This document shows, in pieces, positions 55,446 through 64,000 of a stretch of DNA of 64,000 nucleotides. The stretch lies in NCBI GenBank assembly GCA_947359465.1, contig OX375874.1, positions 94,086,172 to 94,150,171 on the forward strand. Reading direction: 5' to 3'. A model generated the notes under the pieces. The model had not been told where the DNA came from. It saw only the letters and a program-made list of their open reading frames with translations, and did not search any database. The stretch comes from Metellina segmentata (lineage: Eukaryota > Arthropoda > Arachnida > Araneae > Tetragnathidae). Made by a program: the position numbers and the translations under genes. The stretch's first letter is position 1. Each line of letters opens with the position of its first letter.

Positions 55446-56931
55446 AATGTCCAAGAAGCAGCTATACATACAAGTTACATTGTAGCATACAATATTGCTA
55501 AAAATAATAAAGCTCTCAGTGATGGAGAGTTCGTTAAACAATGCATGCTCCAAGTTTGTGATGTTTTATGTCCAGACAAGAAAAATAATTTCGAGACTGT
55601 AAGCTTATCTCGAAAAACGGTGACTTCTAGAATCGAAGGCATCGATAAAAATTTGACTTCACAATTAGAGTCAAAGATTGGCCAGTTTAAATTTTGCTCC
55701 ATAGCTATAGATGAAAGCACTGATATAAATGATACTGCTCAATTAGTATTATTTATAAGAGGTGTTTATGAGAACTTTGAAATTACCGAGGAACTGGCTT
55801 GCACGCGTTCTTTAAAGGGAACTACAACGGGATGTGATATTTTTCGTGAATTTCAGGAAGGGCTTTTAACTTTGAAAGTGCCTGTAACAAATATATGTAA
55901 TATTACGACCGATGGAGCACCAAATATGACAGGAAAAAAAATCTGGATTTCTTGGACTCTTTAATCAAACCTATCTCGGGAACAATGTTGTTTTTCTACA
56001 TTGTATTATACATCAAGATGCTCTGTGTAAATCTGCATTGAATATGAAACCCGTGCTTGATGCATACATGCCTATAGCCTAAAGTATATAAATACTACCT
56101 GTAAATACTATTCGATCTCGTGGGCTTACTCACAGGCAATTTCGAGATTTTCTTCAGTCCGTGCAATCTGAATACTCTGATGTATTGTATTACACGAAAG
56201 TAAGGTGGCTTAGTGCAGGATGTGTTTTCGAGCGAGTTTGGCAGCTGAAAGACGACATTGTGTCGTTCTTCCATGAGAAACAGTGTTCTGCGGAGTGCGA
56301 AATGTTAGAAGATACAGAATGGCTTTCGGACTTTGCATTTTTCACAGATCTTCTTTGTCATATGAGCAACTTGAATGTCAAGATGCAAGGGAAAAATCCA
56401 TTTATAGACGATATCGGGGCCCATCTCAAAGCTTTTAAACTAAAACTTAATCTGTTTACTGGGCAGCTAGCTAAGAACGACTTGTCTCATTTCTCGAGGT
56501 TAAATTCAATACCCTCAGTAAATGAAGAAAAGCTTAAGAATTATGAAGATGGCTTGAAAAACCTGCGTTTTGAGTTCGAACGCAGATTTTAAGATTTCAG
56601 TGCCATTCAAACAGAATTGGATATTTTTACCATGCCTTTCAACGTAAATTGTGAAGCAGTGAGGTCAGATTTGCAGCTTGAATTAATTGAGTTGACATCT
56701 AACAATCATCTCAAGCAGTTGTTTCTAAATATGCCAAAGTTAGAGTTTTACAAATCATTATCGAAAGTAAGCTTCCCAAATTTAATATCTCACGCCCAGA
56801 AAATCAGTGCTATGTTTCCTTCATCTTATATATGTGAACAAGTATTTTCAACTATGAACCTTAGAAAGAATTATTTCGGACTAGCAAAATACCCGACCTT
56901 ACTCGGTTTGAATTGGTTTACTCTAGATTGA
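55446..56931 (+). pseudogene. hAT transposase (GTF2IRD2-like), broken
   Basis: The first frame reads EAAIHTSYIVAYNIAKNNK, CMLQVCDVLCPDKK, CSIAIDESTDINDTAQL (first catalytic Asp) and ICNITTDGAPNMTG (second Asp). A frameshift near 55940 is followed by LHCIIHQDALCKSALNMK and stops near 56080. The third part reads YYTKVRWLSAGCVFERVWQL and CHMSNLNVKMQGKN, stops at 56590-56592, and resumes to FPSSYICEQVFSTMNLRKN. The gene order is that of hAT transposases whose domesticated relative is human GTF2IRD2. The BED finger is not visible before 55446. Two or three lesions make it inactive, though much coding sequence is intact. Confidence 0.9.
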
Positions 56932-58193
56932 AGAGATAATCAAAATATATAATGACTTACGTTTTTTGTAGAATAAAAATTTATTTTAACACCTTTCGCC
57001 ATCTTTATATTTTCTACATTCTACAACTTACTTTGGACACAAATCCTACACATGCATATCCATTCATGTTATACATTTCACATACATCGCACAATTGCTG
57101 TATGACAAAGCTCAAAAAGACGAAAGGTGATACTAAGGTTACTACTATAAAACACGATTTTGAGGGAGATTTGGAATTCCCTTTCTTAAGTTCTTTTCAT
57201 GTTCAACTCAATTAATTAAAATTGCGATTTACGGCGAGTGCTCTCGTACTCATAGTCAACAAAACAATATTTTTTTACTTATTCTTCAAATAACGGCATT
57301 ATTCTTTCAATAATGGCATAACTACCCTTAAAATTTACTGAAAATTTATACTGACTTACCTAACATTTTTAAGTCTAATACTTTGTGGTGCTGTTGCGTG
57401 TGATGAGAAGGAAAACACATGTATTAAAATAATAAATATTTAAAACAGGAAACAGCGAAATAAAACAAAATAAAAGATGTCGCAAAAAATTGTTCTAAAG
57501 ATATTAATTTGTGATTCAATTTTATCTCTTGATCTCGCACAGTTGCCACAACTTACAACTAAAAGTGTACAAAATTTAGAAATGTGAAATTAATTCAGAG
57601 CGAAAGAATCAGAAAAAATATCTTTGCTCGCGCGATCTTGTTCATTCTCGTTTCGTTGAAAAATATCGTCTGTCCCAAATATTCGGAAATCGTTTTCATT
57701 GCGCAAAGAATAAAAATAAGACTCGAAATAAATGAAGTATCAAAGCTAAAATTTCACCATAAAAATTTTTTTTTTAAAAATAATTGGTTTTCAGCATTAC
57801 TGGGGTAAAGCAAATAAAAGTAATCGTAATACTCAAACTACATTCCAATTTTTCGAAAACTATCAAATTGTGAATGATTTAAGTATACTTACTCAGGTGT
57901 TTTAGCATAAAACTCTTCTAAATATAACAATAAAAAAATGTTTAATATTGCATTCACTAAACTAATAAATAATGTATTAAATAAAACACATAATAATCAA
58001 ATATCTGGAATACAATTTATGTGATGTGTACACAAACACACAAACACAAAATCGAGCATAGAACAGAAAGACGGACAGACAGACTTTCGCAACCAATGCC
58101 ACTCACTAAATGAAGATAAGTACTCACTGTATGCAAATTTCCATGAAAATATCTTAAACCGCGTGGACGTGTATAGGGCACAACATACATACA
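56932..58193. other. noncoding 3' part of the hAT element
   Basis: AT-rich. The frame at 56952-57215 and others lack motifs. Some of it may be a later insertion, but no ends were recognised. Confidence 0.5.
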
Positions 58194-58244
58194 TACAGAC
58201 AGACAGACAGACAGACAGACAGACGGACAGACAGACAGACAGAC
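58194..58244. repeat. (CAGA)n microsatellite
   Basis: About twelve ACAG units with one G substitution, preceded by ACAT units. ORFs rich in Asp/Arg/Thr or Cys/Leu/Ser/Val here follow from the repeat. Confidence 0.97.
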
Positions 58245-58642
58245 ACCAAACGAGAAAAAGGCGGATTCGGCATCAGAAGGGTCCAAAACGGATAGAAAAC
58301 TTGAAATGGGTCGAAAATATTGAATGTACAAACAAACACTCCATTCTTATTTATATAGATGTAGACTGACAAATGAGCACTTAGCCTCGTTCCTTAGAAT
58401 CAGTACATCTCACTTCGAACCTCAATATAAGAAACTTTTAAAAATGAAATCGCAATTTCATTCATCTCATTAACATATTTAAATTGTAATACTTGTGTAT
58501 TGTTTTTAAAATTTTAGAAAAATTTATCTTGGCCCGCCAAACTTTTTTATTTTTGGCCCGTGACCGAAAAAGTTTGCCTATCACTGGTCTAACCCACTGA
58601 GACATGGCAGCCCCTGCATTTTTCGGATTGGTTCGTACTTCC

Positions 58643-59490
58643 AAATTTAAGTATAGCTACACTCTACGTTTATGAGCGGTGGCAACGGCCTTGGCGATAT
58701 TTTTGGCATACTTCTAGTAGCGAGTTAAGGTAGATTAAGGCAACCCATCTGTCTTTACGGTTATTGTGGTTTTCATGACAACCTCGGTAAACGGTAACTT
58801 TCAATTTTCATTTTAAATGTTCTAGAAAATTCTTCCAAAATCCGTTAAAGTTGTTTGATTTCATTGGTTCGTTTGAAATTTTTTTTCTTTGCTTCCATTG
58901 GTTATTTTGATTTTAAAATATCCATTGATTGCATTGGTCCTTTTAAAAAAAATTTCTTGTGATACCATTGGTTCATTTATTTGTATTTCTACACTTGTGG
59001 AATTTTTATTTTTTGTAATACATATTTTTCACAAAACGTTTAAGAGTTTTTTTTTTTTTTTGCCATTTGTGGAATTTTCGTTTTTTATTATTTTTTCCAG
59101 GAACAGTTCTGAGGTATCAGGTTGTATTAGTTCTTGCTTTTTTTTCTTTTGAAAATCTTTTTCTTTTCAAACAGCCCACTGTATAATTGATAAGTTTCAG
59201 GGTATTTTTACCCAACATTCGAAGCTTAGTTTTTCTGCTGGTTCACAAATGTGTTTTTAAATGTGTTTAAGCTTGCTACTTTTTGTGAAAGTTTTTTTTA
59301 AATATACTTTTAAAAACATTCTCAAATGTGTTTTCAAGCTTTCACTTTCCATTGTAAAAAGAAATATATTTTTGAAAGAAAAAGAGTTTTGAAATAATTC
59401 TTTCCTTGGCGACCTTAGAAGTTCGCCAAAACAAATCGCCCAGGAAGTTGCCACTGCTCATAAACGTAGACTGTAGCTGTACCCAAATTT
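58643..59490. mobile_element. 848-bp element with about 65-95-bp inverted ends
   Basis: The left end AAATTTAAGTATAGCTAC-CTCTACGTTTATGAGC and the reverse-complemented right end AAATTTGGGTACAGCTAC-GTCTACGTTTATGAGC agree well over 62 bp and weakly to about 95. The interior is T-rich and noncoding. It contains four CCATTGGTT-type words between 58860 and 58980. Target duplication and superfamily are not clear. Long inverted ends recall Mutator-like elements. Confidence 0.7.
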
Positions 59491-59519
59491 GTTGTGACTA
59501 AAGTAATTGCCAATTTCGG

Positions 59520-59580
59520 GTTTTTTTTTTTTTTTTTTACGTTGTACTAGAGCAACACAACGGGCTATTGGAGACGGTCC
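59520..59580 (-). mobile_element. very short SINE fragment with poly-A and 11-bp duplication
   Basis: GCCAATTTCGG flanks both sides (59509-59519 and 59581-59591). On the minus strand only GGACCGTCTCCAATAGCCCG, TTGTGTTGCTCTAGTACAAC and an A run of about 18 are present. The tail is poly-A rather than the ACCT repeat of other copies. Confidence 0.92.
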
Positions 59581-59646
59581 GCCAATTTCGGATATATTTA
59601 CGATCTTTTAAACGTATATAGTTTGGGTATAGTTCGTAGAAATTAC

Positions 59647-59937
59647 TGCCCGGTTGGAAGAGTAACGGATTAGCAACCAGAGGGTTGCGAGTTCGAATCC
59701 AACTAAAGACCGTAGTACACAAAGGGGCTGATACACGTTAAACATGTCGTGGCCCCAAATGGCCTCACGTTTGCATGGTGTTGTGACGTTTGGAGAGTGG
59801 GGTGCCAGCTCAGGGATTGCCTTATCATCTGACCGTGGTTCAAAATTACGTGTTGTCCTAGATCTTTCCCTTCAGGATTGATCCTGGACCGTCGCCGTAT
59901 TGCTCCAGTGCAACGCTAAATAAAATACCTTCCTACT
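59647..59937 (+). mobile_element. SINE with head type 2, 10-bp duplication
   Basis: TAGAAATTAC flanks both ends (59637-59646 and 59938-59947). The head TGCCCGGTTGGAAGAGTAAC leads to the B box GAGTTCGAATCC (59689-59700). The body is that of the main SINE (GGGGTGCCAGCTCAGG, GACCGTGGTTCAAAATTACG, GATCCTGGACCGTCG, ATTGCTCCAGTGCAACG) with an AATACCTTCCTACT tail. The head differs from that at 30662 and 43176. Confidence 0.93.
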
Positions 59938-61140
59938 TAGAAATTACCTATTTATTGAATTTTTCCAAACTACCCGAATACTTTTCGACCACTATTTTGC
60001 AGTGTTCACAAAGTGAAATATCTTATTTGTTTATTACTTTAATTTTAAGCATTAAAGTCTGCATAGTACAATCCTGAAACAATGAACGAAATAAAAACTT
60101 TTAGATTTAGTACAATAGATTTAGTACAGTTGTTTGGGCGCTTGGCACAAACCAACCGCCGAATGCCAAAAGAACAAGCCTCTTAAAATTATTTTCAAAC
60201 TTACAAATCTCCAACAAGTATGCTTCTGAAGAAATATCTTAATACATTTTAATCGCATTCCATATAACCACATGCAACGCCTTTTTGGGAAACCTCAGCA
60301 AAATTCTATTAACACGTGCGGAATGACATATCCATTCTTGAAAGAATTAACTACACTACTCCAATCTGATGTCAGTCACGCTAGGCGTTTAGGCAAGCAA
60401 AACACGCGTGTCATTTTCGAAAAGAAAATACAATGGAACTTTCAAATACCTCATTCCCCAAGATGTTGCAATACGTCACAAATACTACAGTAAACGAGCC
60501 ATTTCATCTACTTTAACTCTCGCACCTGAAGCAGCAGTGATTGGATGACTTTGACCATAACCTCAGTTAAAACAAGAGATACTTTCTCCACACACCCCAG
60601 CGGTCATTAAAAAACGAAATCTGTTCATTCGATTTGTTGATAAACTTGATTGATCGCTGAAGCAAGAATTGCGGACATGAGGTTTGGCATTACGAGTATT
60701 CTCGCCGCATTGTGATGTCAAATTCCACGAGTTTTAAGGTAAGGAAAACACACTGCCAACAACAACCTAATGATGCCATTGTCAAAAGTAACGTAACCAC
60801 GATCAACAATGACCGTGTTGTTTGCTGACATCCAACCCTTATTCTTCTTACACTTGCATTTCTGAATGAAACCGCGAGTAAAATGGGTCGAACAATCAGC
60901 ATGAACAGTTCAGATAGCGGGGAGTCGTACAATTAGAAAAAAAGTTTTGATTTTATCAGTTTAAAATCGCAAATTTCGCAATATTTCTTACTTTTGAGTA
61001 CAATTAAAGTGAAAAAGTGATATTATCATTGAAACAAGGGTTTCAGCTTACTTGCGGTTAAATATTCAACGAAACCGGTAACTCACGTAGAAATAGTTAT
61101 GCAAACTTCAAAAAACAAAGGTATTACTTTTTAATAATTA
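59938..61140. other. unassigned AT-rich sequence
   Basis: The frames at 60272-60493 (plus) and 60690-60932 (minus) have no motif. No repeat or terminus recognised. Confidence 0.45.
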
Positions 61141-61243
61141 CACTCTATAACAAAAAAAAATCAACGCACCATAGAGTTGTCCGATTGTGATAAAAATTAC
61201 TGGATGTGAAGAACATACATAAAAAAAACGATTAAAATTTCAG

Positions 61244-61845
61244 AACAATTGAATATTTTATTTCAGTTTGACCGTTATAAAGGGAGGAAGTCAATAAGGC
61301 GTTGGTTCACCTCTAGCCTGGATGCAAGCTGTCACCCGGCGTGGCATAGACAGAAAATCTTCCCGGATGGTGTCCTGCGAAATTTCTTGCCAAAATGCCT
61401 ACAACTGTCGGGCTAGATGGTCAACATTCCGGGATGATTGCAATCGCCTTCCCATAACGTCCCAAATGTGGTGTATGGGATCCGGAGATCAGGAGACCTA
61501 GCAGGCCAAATAAGTGTTGGGAAAGCTTGAAGACAATTCATAGCAACAATTGAATGATTTATTTCAGAGTTTGACCGTTATAAAGGGAGGAAGTCAATGA
61601 GGCGTTGGGCCACCTCTAGCCTGGATGCAAGCTGTCACCTGGCGTGGCATAGACTGAAAAAGTTCCCGGATGGAGTCTTGCGGAATTTCTTGCCAAACTG
61701 CTTTCAACTGTCGGGCTAGATGGTCAACATTCCGGGATGGTTGCAATCGCCTTCCCATAACGTCCCAAATGTGGTGTATGGGATCCGGAGATCAGGAGAC
61801 CTAGCAGGCCAAAGAAGTGTTGGGAAAGCTTGAAGACAATTCATA
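61244..61845. repeat. two tandem copies of the transposase 3' end, 301 bp each
   Basis: Both copies contain TGACCGTTATAAAGGGAGG, CCTCTAGCCTGGATGCAAGC, CATTCCGGGATG-TTGCAATC and GGAGATCAGGAGACCTAGC. The junction is at AACAATTGAAT. Identity is about 95 percent by eye. Confidence 0.93.
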
Positions 61846-62147
61846 GCAACACGTGCCGTGTGCGGCCGGGCATTATCTTGTTGAAAAGCAAGTCCGGGGT
61901 GTCGCATAAGGAACGGTAACACAACCGGTCGTAGAATGTCGTCTACGTACCGGTGTGTGTAAGTGTGCCAGAAATGACTACCAAAGGGGTCCGGCTGTCC
62001 AAGGATATGGCACCCCAGACCATAACGCCTAGTTGAGGGCATGTGTGGCGGGCAATAGTAAGGGCATGATCCCCACGCTGCCCTAGACGTCTCCAGATAC
62101 GCCTGCAGTTGTTCTGAGGACACAGTTGGAAACTCGGGACTCGTCAC
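61716..62147 (-). pseudogene. Tc1 transposase, frameshifted and lacking the third acidic residue
   Basis: The frame runs TSPEFPTVSSEQLQAYLE, TRRYGLGCHILGQPDPFG, THRYVDDILRPVVLPFLM, GLAFQQDNARPHTARVAM (second catalytic Asp) and LLWPARSPDL. After SPDL the frame shifts. The other frame gives DPIHHIWDVMGRRLQ, where Tc1 proteins normally have PIEHIWD, so the catalytic Glu reads His. The rest of the C-terminus (FQSMPRH, then a short ACIQARGG end) is present twice through the duplication. The N-terminal domains are missing. Not functional. Confidence 0.85.
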
Positions 62148-62261
62148 TAAAGACTATACGTCCGCAGTCAACACCGTTCCAAGTGGATAGAGTCCTGGAC
62201 CTTGGTGCCGTAGTGCTTGGACCCCGTAGACCTTGGTGCGTCAATTTTTAGTTATAGAGTG

Positions 62262-62827
62262 TATTTAAAAAATATTTTTGATTCAGTTAGCACTGAAATA
62301 CTTTTCAACACACTCGCGATCAAAGGAAGATTAAAAATACTAAAGTCGTAATTCTAATAACATTAGTAACACTATGAACAAAAATTCCCGAAGAGGACGC
62401 TACAGTGCGGCTTCGATGAGAAGGCAGTCCAGCTTGGTTCAGTCAATTTTTGAAACGGTGTGAAAGCTGCCATACGTTAAAGCGTAGATGGTTTCTCCCC
62501 GCAGACTAGTTATTACTGTTACACCAAATACACCATACCTTCCAGGATGGCAAATCACCGAATTGAAACAATTTGGAATTTATGGGGAGTAATGAATAGA
62601 AAAGAAATTCTGCCATCAAACGCAAATGATTTTGTATTCAGCATAAAAAACCGTATGGGTATGTCTGGGCAAAAAAGACTGAGCAGCTTGTAATTAACGT
62701 ACTAATTGGATTGGGAGCTGAAGAAAAGCGAAAGGTTGTTTATTGAATTTTCCAATATGGAATATTCTATTTTGGACTAGGTAAATTCTAAAAACTAGGA
62801 CTCGATTGTCAATCGTCATTTTATTTA
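62262..62827. other. unassigned sequence between two Tc1 elements
   Basis: No ends, boxes or coding motifs supported. Confidence 0.45.
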
Positions 62828-63689
62828 CACAGTCCAGTCACATTAATGTGACCACCTGTCAAAAGCCAGAATAACCACCTTTGGCAGAGCGGACCGTTGC
62901 GAGATCTGCAGGAAGAGAGTTAATTAGGTTTCTGAAGGTGTTCACTGGGATGTTGAACCATGCCGACTCCAGTGCCGTGGCCAGCTGCGCTAGATTACGC
63001 GGTTGAGGATCCATGGCAATTGTTGCAGGGTGTTTGCTTTCAGACGTTTCACGCCGAATACGCCAACGTCCATCTGTCCGATGCAGCATAAAACGTGATT
63101 CATAGGGAACTCTGTGGACGCCAGTTGCGGTACTGGCGTGCAAATTCCAGCGTTCGTCGCTGATGAACAGCAGTCAGCATAGGTGCATTAACGCGTCTGC
63201 TGCGGAGGCCCATGCGCAGCAACGTTCGCTGAACCGTTGTTGAGGATACACTCTTGGTAGCCCCTTGGTTCATCTGGGCGGTCAGTTGCTCAACAGTTGC
63301 ACGTCTATTCGCCCGAACGCATCTCCGTACCCTTCGTTCGCCTCTGTCATCTATAGCACGTGGTGCACCACATGTGCCGCTGATTTTGGATAGTGCCATT
63401 TTGCCATGCACGGTATACTTTTACCACGGTGGCACGCGAACAGTTCACAAAATTAGCCGTTTCCGAAATGCTTCCACCCTTGGCCCGAAAGCCAATAATC
63501 ATGCCCTTTTGGACGTCGGATAAATCGCTACGTTTCTGCATTACGCCCACGATTGAAATGCTTTCCGATGCCCTAGGACATCCTTTATATGCACTCCACT
63601 GCAATGTGCTGCCACCTGCCTTTTGTGATTGGTTATTTCACGTTGACGTCGAAAGTAGGTGGTGGTCACATTAATGTGACTGGACTGTG
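62828..63689 (-). mobile_element. Tc1 element with palindromic termini, core deleted
   Basis: Both ends read CACAGTCCAGTCACATTA then ATGTGACCACC inward, nearly perfect over 29 bp. TA flanks at 62826-62827 and 63690-63691. Each end contains the palindrome TCACATTAATGTGA. Transposase N- and C-terminal parts are on the minus strand, with the catalytic core missing. Confidence 0.93.
62859..63604 (-). pseudogene. Tc1 transposase with catalytic core deleted
   Basis: From the 5' side: MQKRSDLSDVQKGMIIGF, GSISETANFVNCSRATV (first helix-turn-helix), then, in a shifted frame, KISGTCGAPRAIDDRGER, TVEQLTAQMNQ, VSSTTVQRTLLRMGLRSR (second helix-turn-helix) and RRTLEFARQYRNW. Another shift gives YESRFMLHRTDGRWRIRR, where Tc1 proteins have DESRF, so the first catalytic Asp is lost. 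The sequence then jumps from KHPATI to MDPQPRN, missing about 100 residues with the second Asp and the Glu. The end is NLINSLPADLATVRSAKGG with a natural terminus near 62859. Inactive but with clear family structure. Confidence 0.87.
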
Positions 63690-63841
63690 TATATATTCAT
63701 AATTTTTGTGTAAAAATCTTCTGCTGACTCTGACGATTTAAAGATTAAGTTTTTATCAATTTTTTTGTATAGACAATTCATAAAACATTGGTAAGTTGAT
63801 TTCTTCAATTATTCTAATATTTTGACGGCTAACATCTCAAT

Positions 63842-64000
63842 GGGTTAGACGCTGGCATTGAGGGAAATGAACAAGCAGACCTACTTGCGAAATCTGCAGC
63901 CAAATGGGATCTCTTACCAAGCAACCAGTCTAAAGTGGCCTAGGTGCAAATTATCAAATTCTTTTGATGCATTGATCTTGAACCAATGGCAAGCAGTATG
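63842..64000 (+). pseudogene. LINE RNase H fragment at window edge
   Basis: GIEGNEQADLLAKSAAKWDL begins at 63854, preceded by WVRR in a shifted frame, and stops at 63941-63943. The motif HxGIxGNExAD-LAK is the end of the RNase H domain in Jockey- and I-type LINEs. It here follows unrelated AT-rich DNA, so the copy is 5' truncated. The element continues past the window. Confidence 0.75.

Larger units (their letters stand above)
55252..58586 (+). mobile_element. near full-length hAT element, 3335 bp, exact 8-bp duplication
   Basis: GTCTAACC flanks both ends (55244-55251 and 58587-58594). Left end CAGGGATGGGCCAACTCC and reverse-complemented right end CAGTGATAGGCAAACTTTTT, with CCCGCGG or GGCCCGTG words inside. 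A transposase relic fills 55446-56931. The 3' 1.6 kb is noncoding, with a (CAGA)n tract. It sits in a tRNA-derived SINE. Confidence 0.95.
61141..62261 (-). mobile_element. Tc1 element with internal tandem duplication
   Basis: Left CACTCTATAACAAAAAAAAA-TCAACGCACCA and reverse-complemented right CACTCTATAACTAAAAATTG-ACGCACCA. TA flanks at 61139-61140 and 62262-62263. The element encodes part of a transposase on the minus strand. About 301 bp near the left end are present twice in tandem (61244-61544 and 61545-61845). Confidence 0.9.

Noticed and set aside
55446..56931. GTF2IRD2-like host gene
   Set aside because: Frameshift, stops, intact hAT termini and duplication show a transposon copy.
58017..58372. 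Cys/Leu/Ser/Val-rich minus-strand ORFs suggesting a cysteine-rich toxin or membrane protein
   Set aside because: They are readings of the (CAGA)n repeat, with no signal peptide or cysteine framework.
60690..60932. Hydrophobic minus-strand ORF as a membrane protein
   Set aside because: No start context, splice sites or motif, and composition matches the surroundings.
1..64000. A complete undescribed gene system or operon
   Set aside because: No cluster of intact genes exists; the dense features are mobile-element remains and arrays. The unusual points are listed as separate findings instead.

Overview
The window is 64 kb of AT-rich, gene-poor animal nuclear DNA. It has no operons, ribosome-binding sites or long open reading frames. 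It has intron-type splice signals, tRNA-derived SINEs, decayed LINEs, Helitrons, many cut-and-paste DNA transposons and several tandem arrays. The commonest SINE body (for example 30662-30963 and 43176-43491) resembles, from memory only, a SINE common in web-spider genomes. My best guess is therefore a spider or another arachnid; arthropod is likelier than the exact order.

Host genes. I can defend one protein-coding exon, 6663-7002 on the minus strand. It has an acceptor, a donor, a raised GC content and a secreted-protein look. A GC-rich island at 37260-37770, between two satellite arrays, ends in a textbook minus-strand splice donor and may be a promoter with a first exon. The rest of the host sequence looks like intron or intergenic DNA.

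Layout. 1-12 kb: mostly unique AT-rich DNA with SINE fragments, a pogo-type MITE, local duplications and a LINE 3' end. 12-18 kb: a young IS630/mariner-like deletion element with 122-bp inverted termini, a mariner relic, a (TA)n(TG)n tract and a hAT element inside a short tandem repeat. 20-28 kb: a Helitron, a Tc1 mini-element, a 360-bp foldback palindrome and Tigger, hAT and mariner relics. 30-39 kb: SINEs, Helitron and Tc1 copies and three tandem arrays, one with an ABAB higher-order pattern. 39-48 kb: dense nesting, with a Helitron inside a hAT transposase gene, two elements rich in the palindrome ACATCGATGT, a hAT MITE carrying a SINE, a second IS630-like element, a third Tc1 mini-element and a 451-bp SINE. 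50-59 kb: two hAT elements with exact 8-bp duplications, one of 3.3 kb with most of a broken transposase. 59-64 kb: SINEs and two Tc1 elements, then a LINE RNase H fragment at the edge.

How the parts relate. Nothing here looks like a working pathway; the window is a record of successive insertions. Target duplications were read directly for many elements and nested insertions give relative ages. The most unusual items are three same-size Tc1 mini-elements that all keep only the transposase C-terminal half, SINEs that share one body under two tRNA-like heads, the ACATCGATGT elements, the ABAB satellite, a perfect 21-bp hairpin in a Helitron, and the two candidate host exons. All homology calls come from reading translated motifs; no database search was possible.
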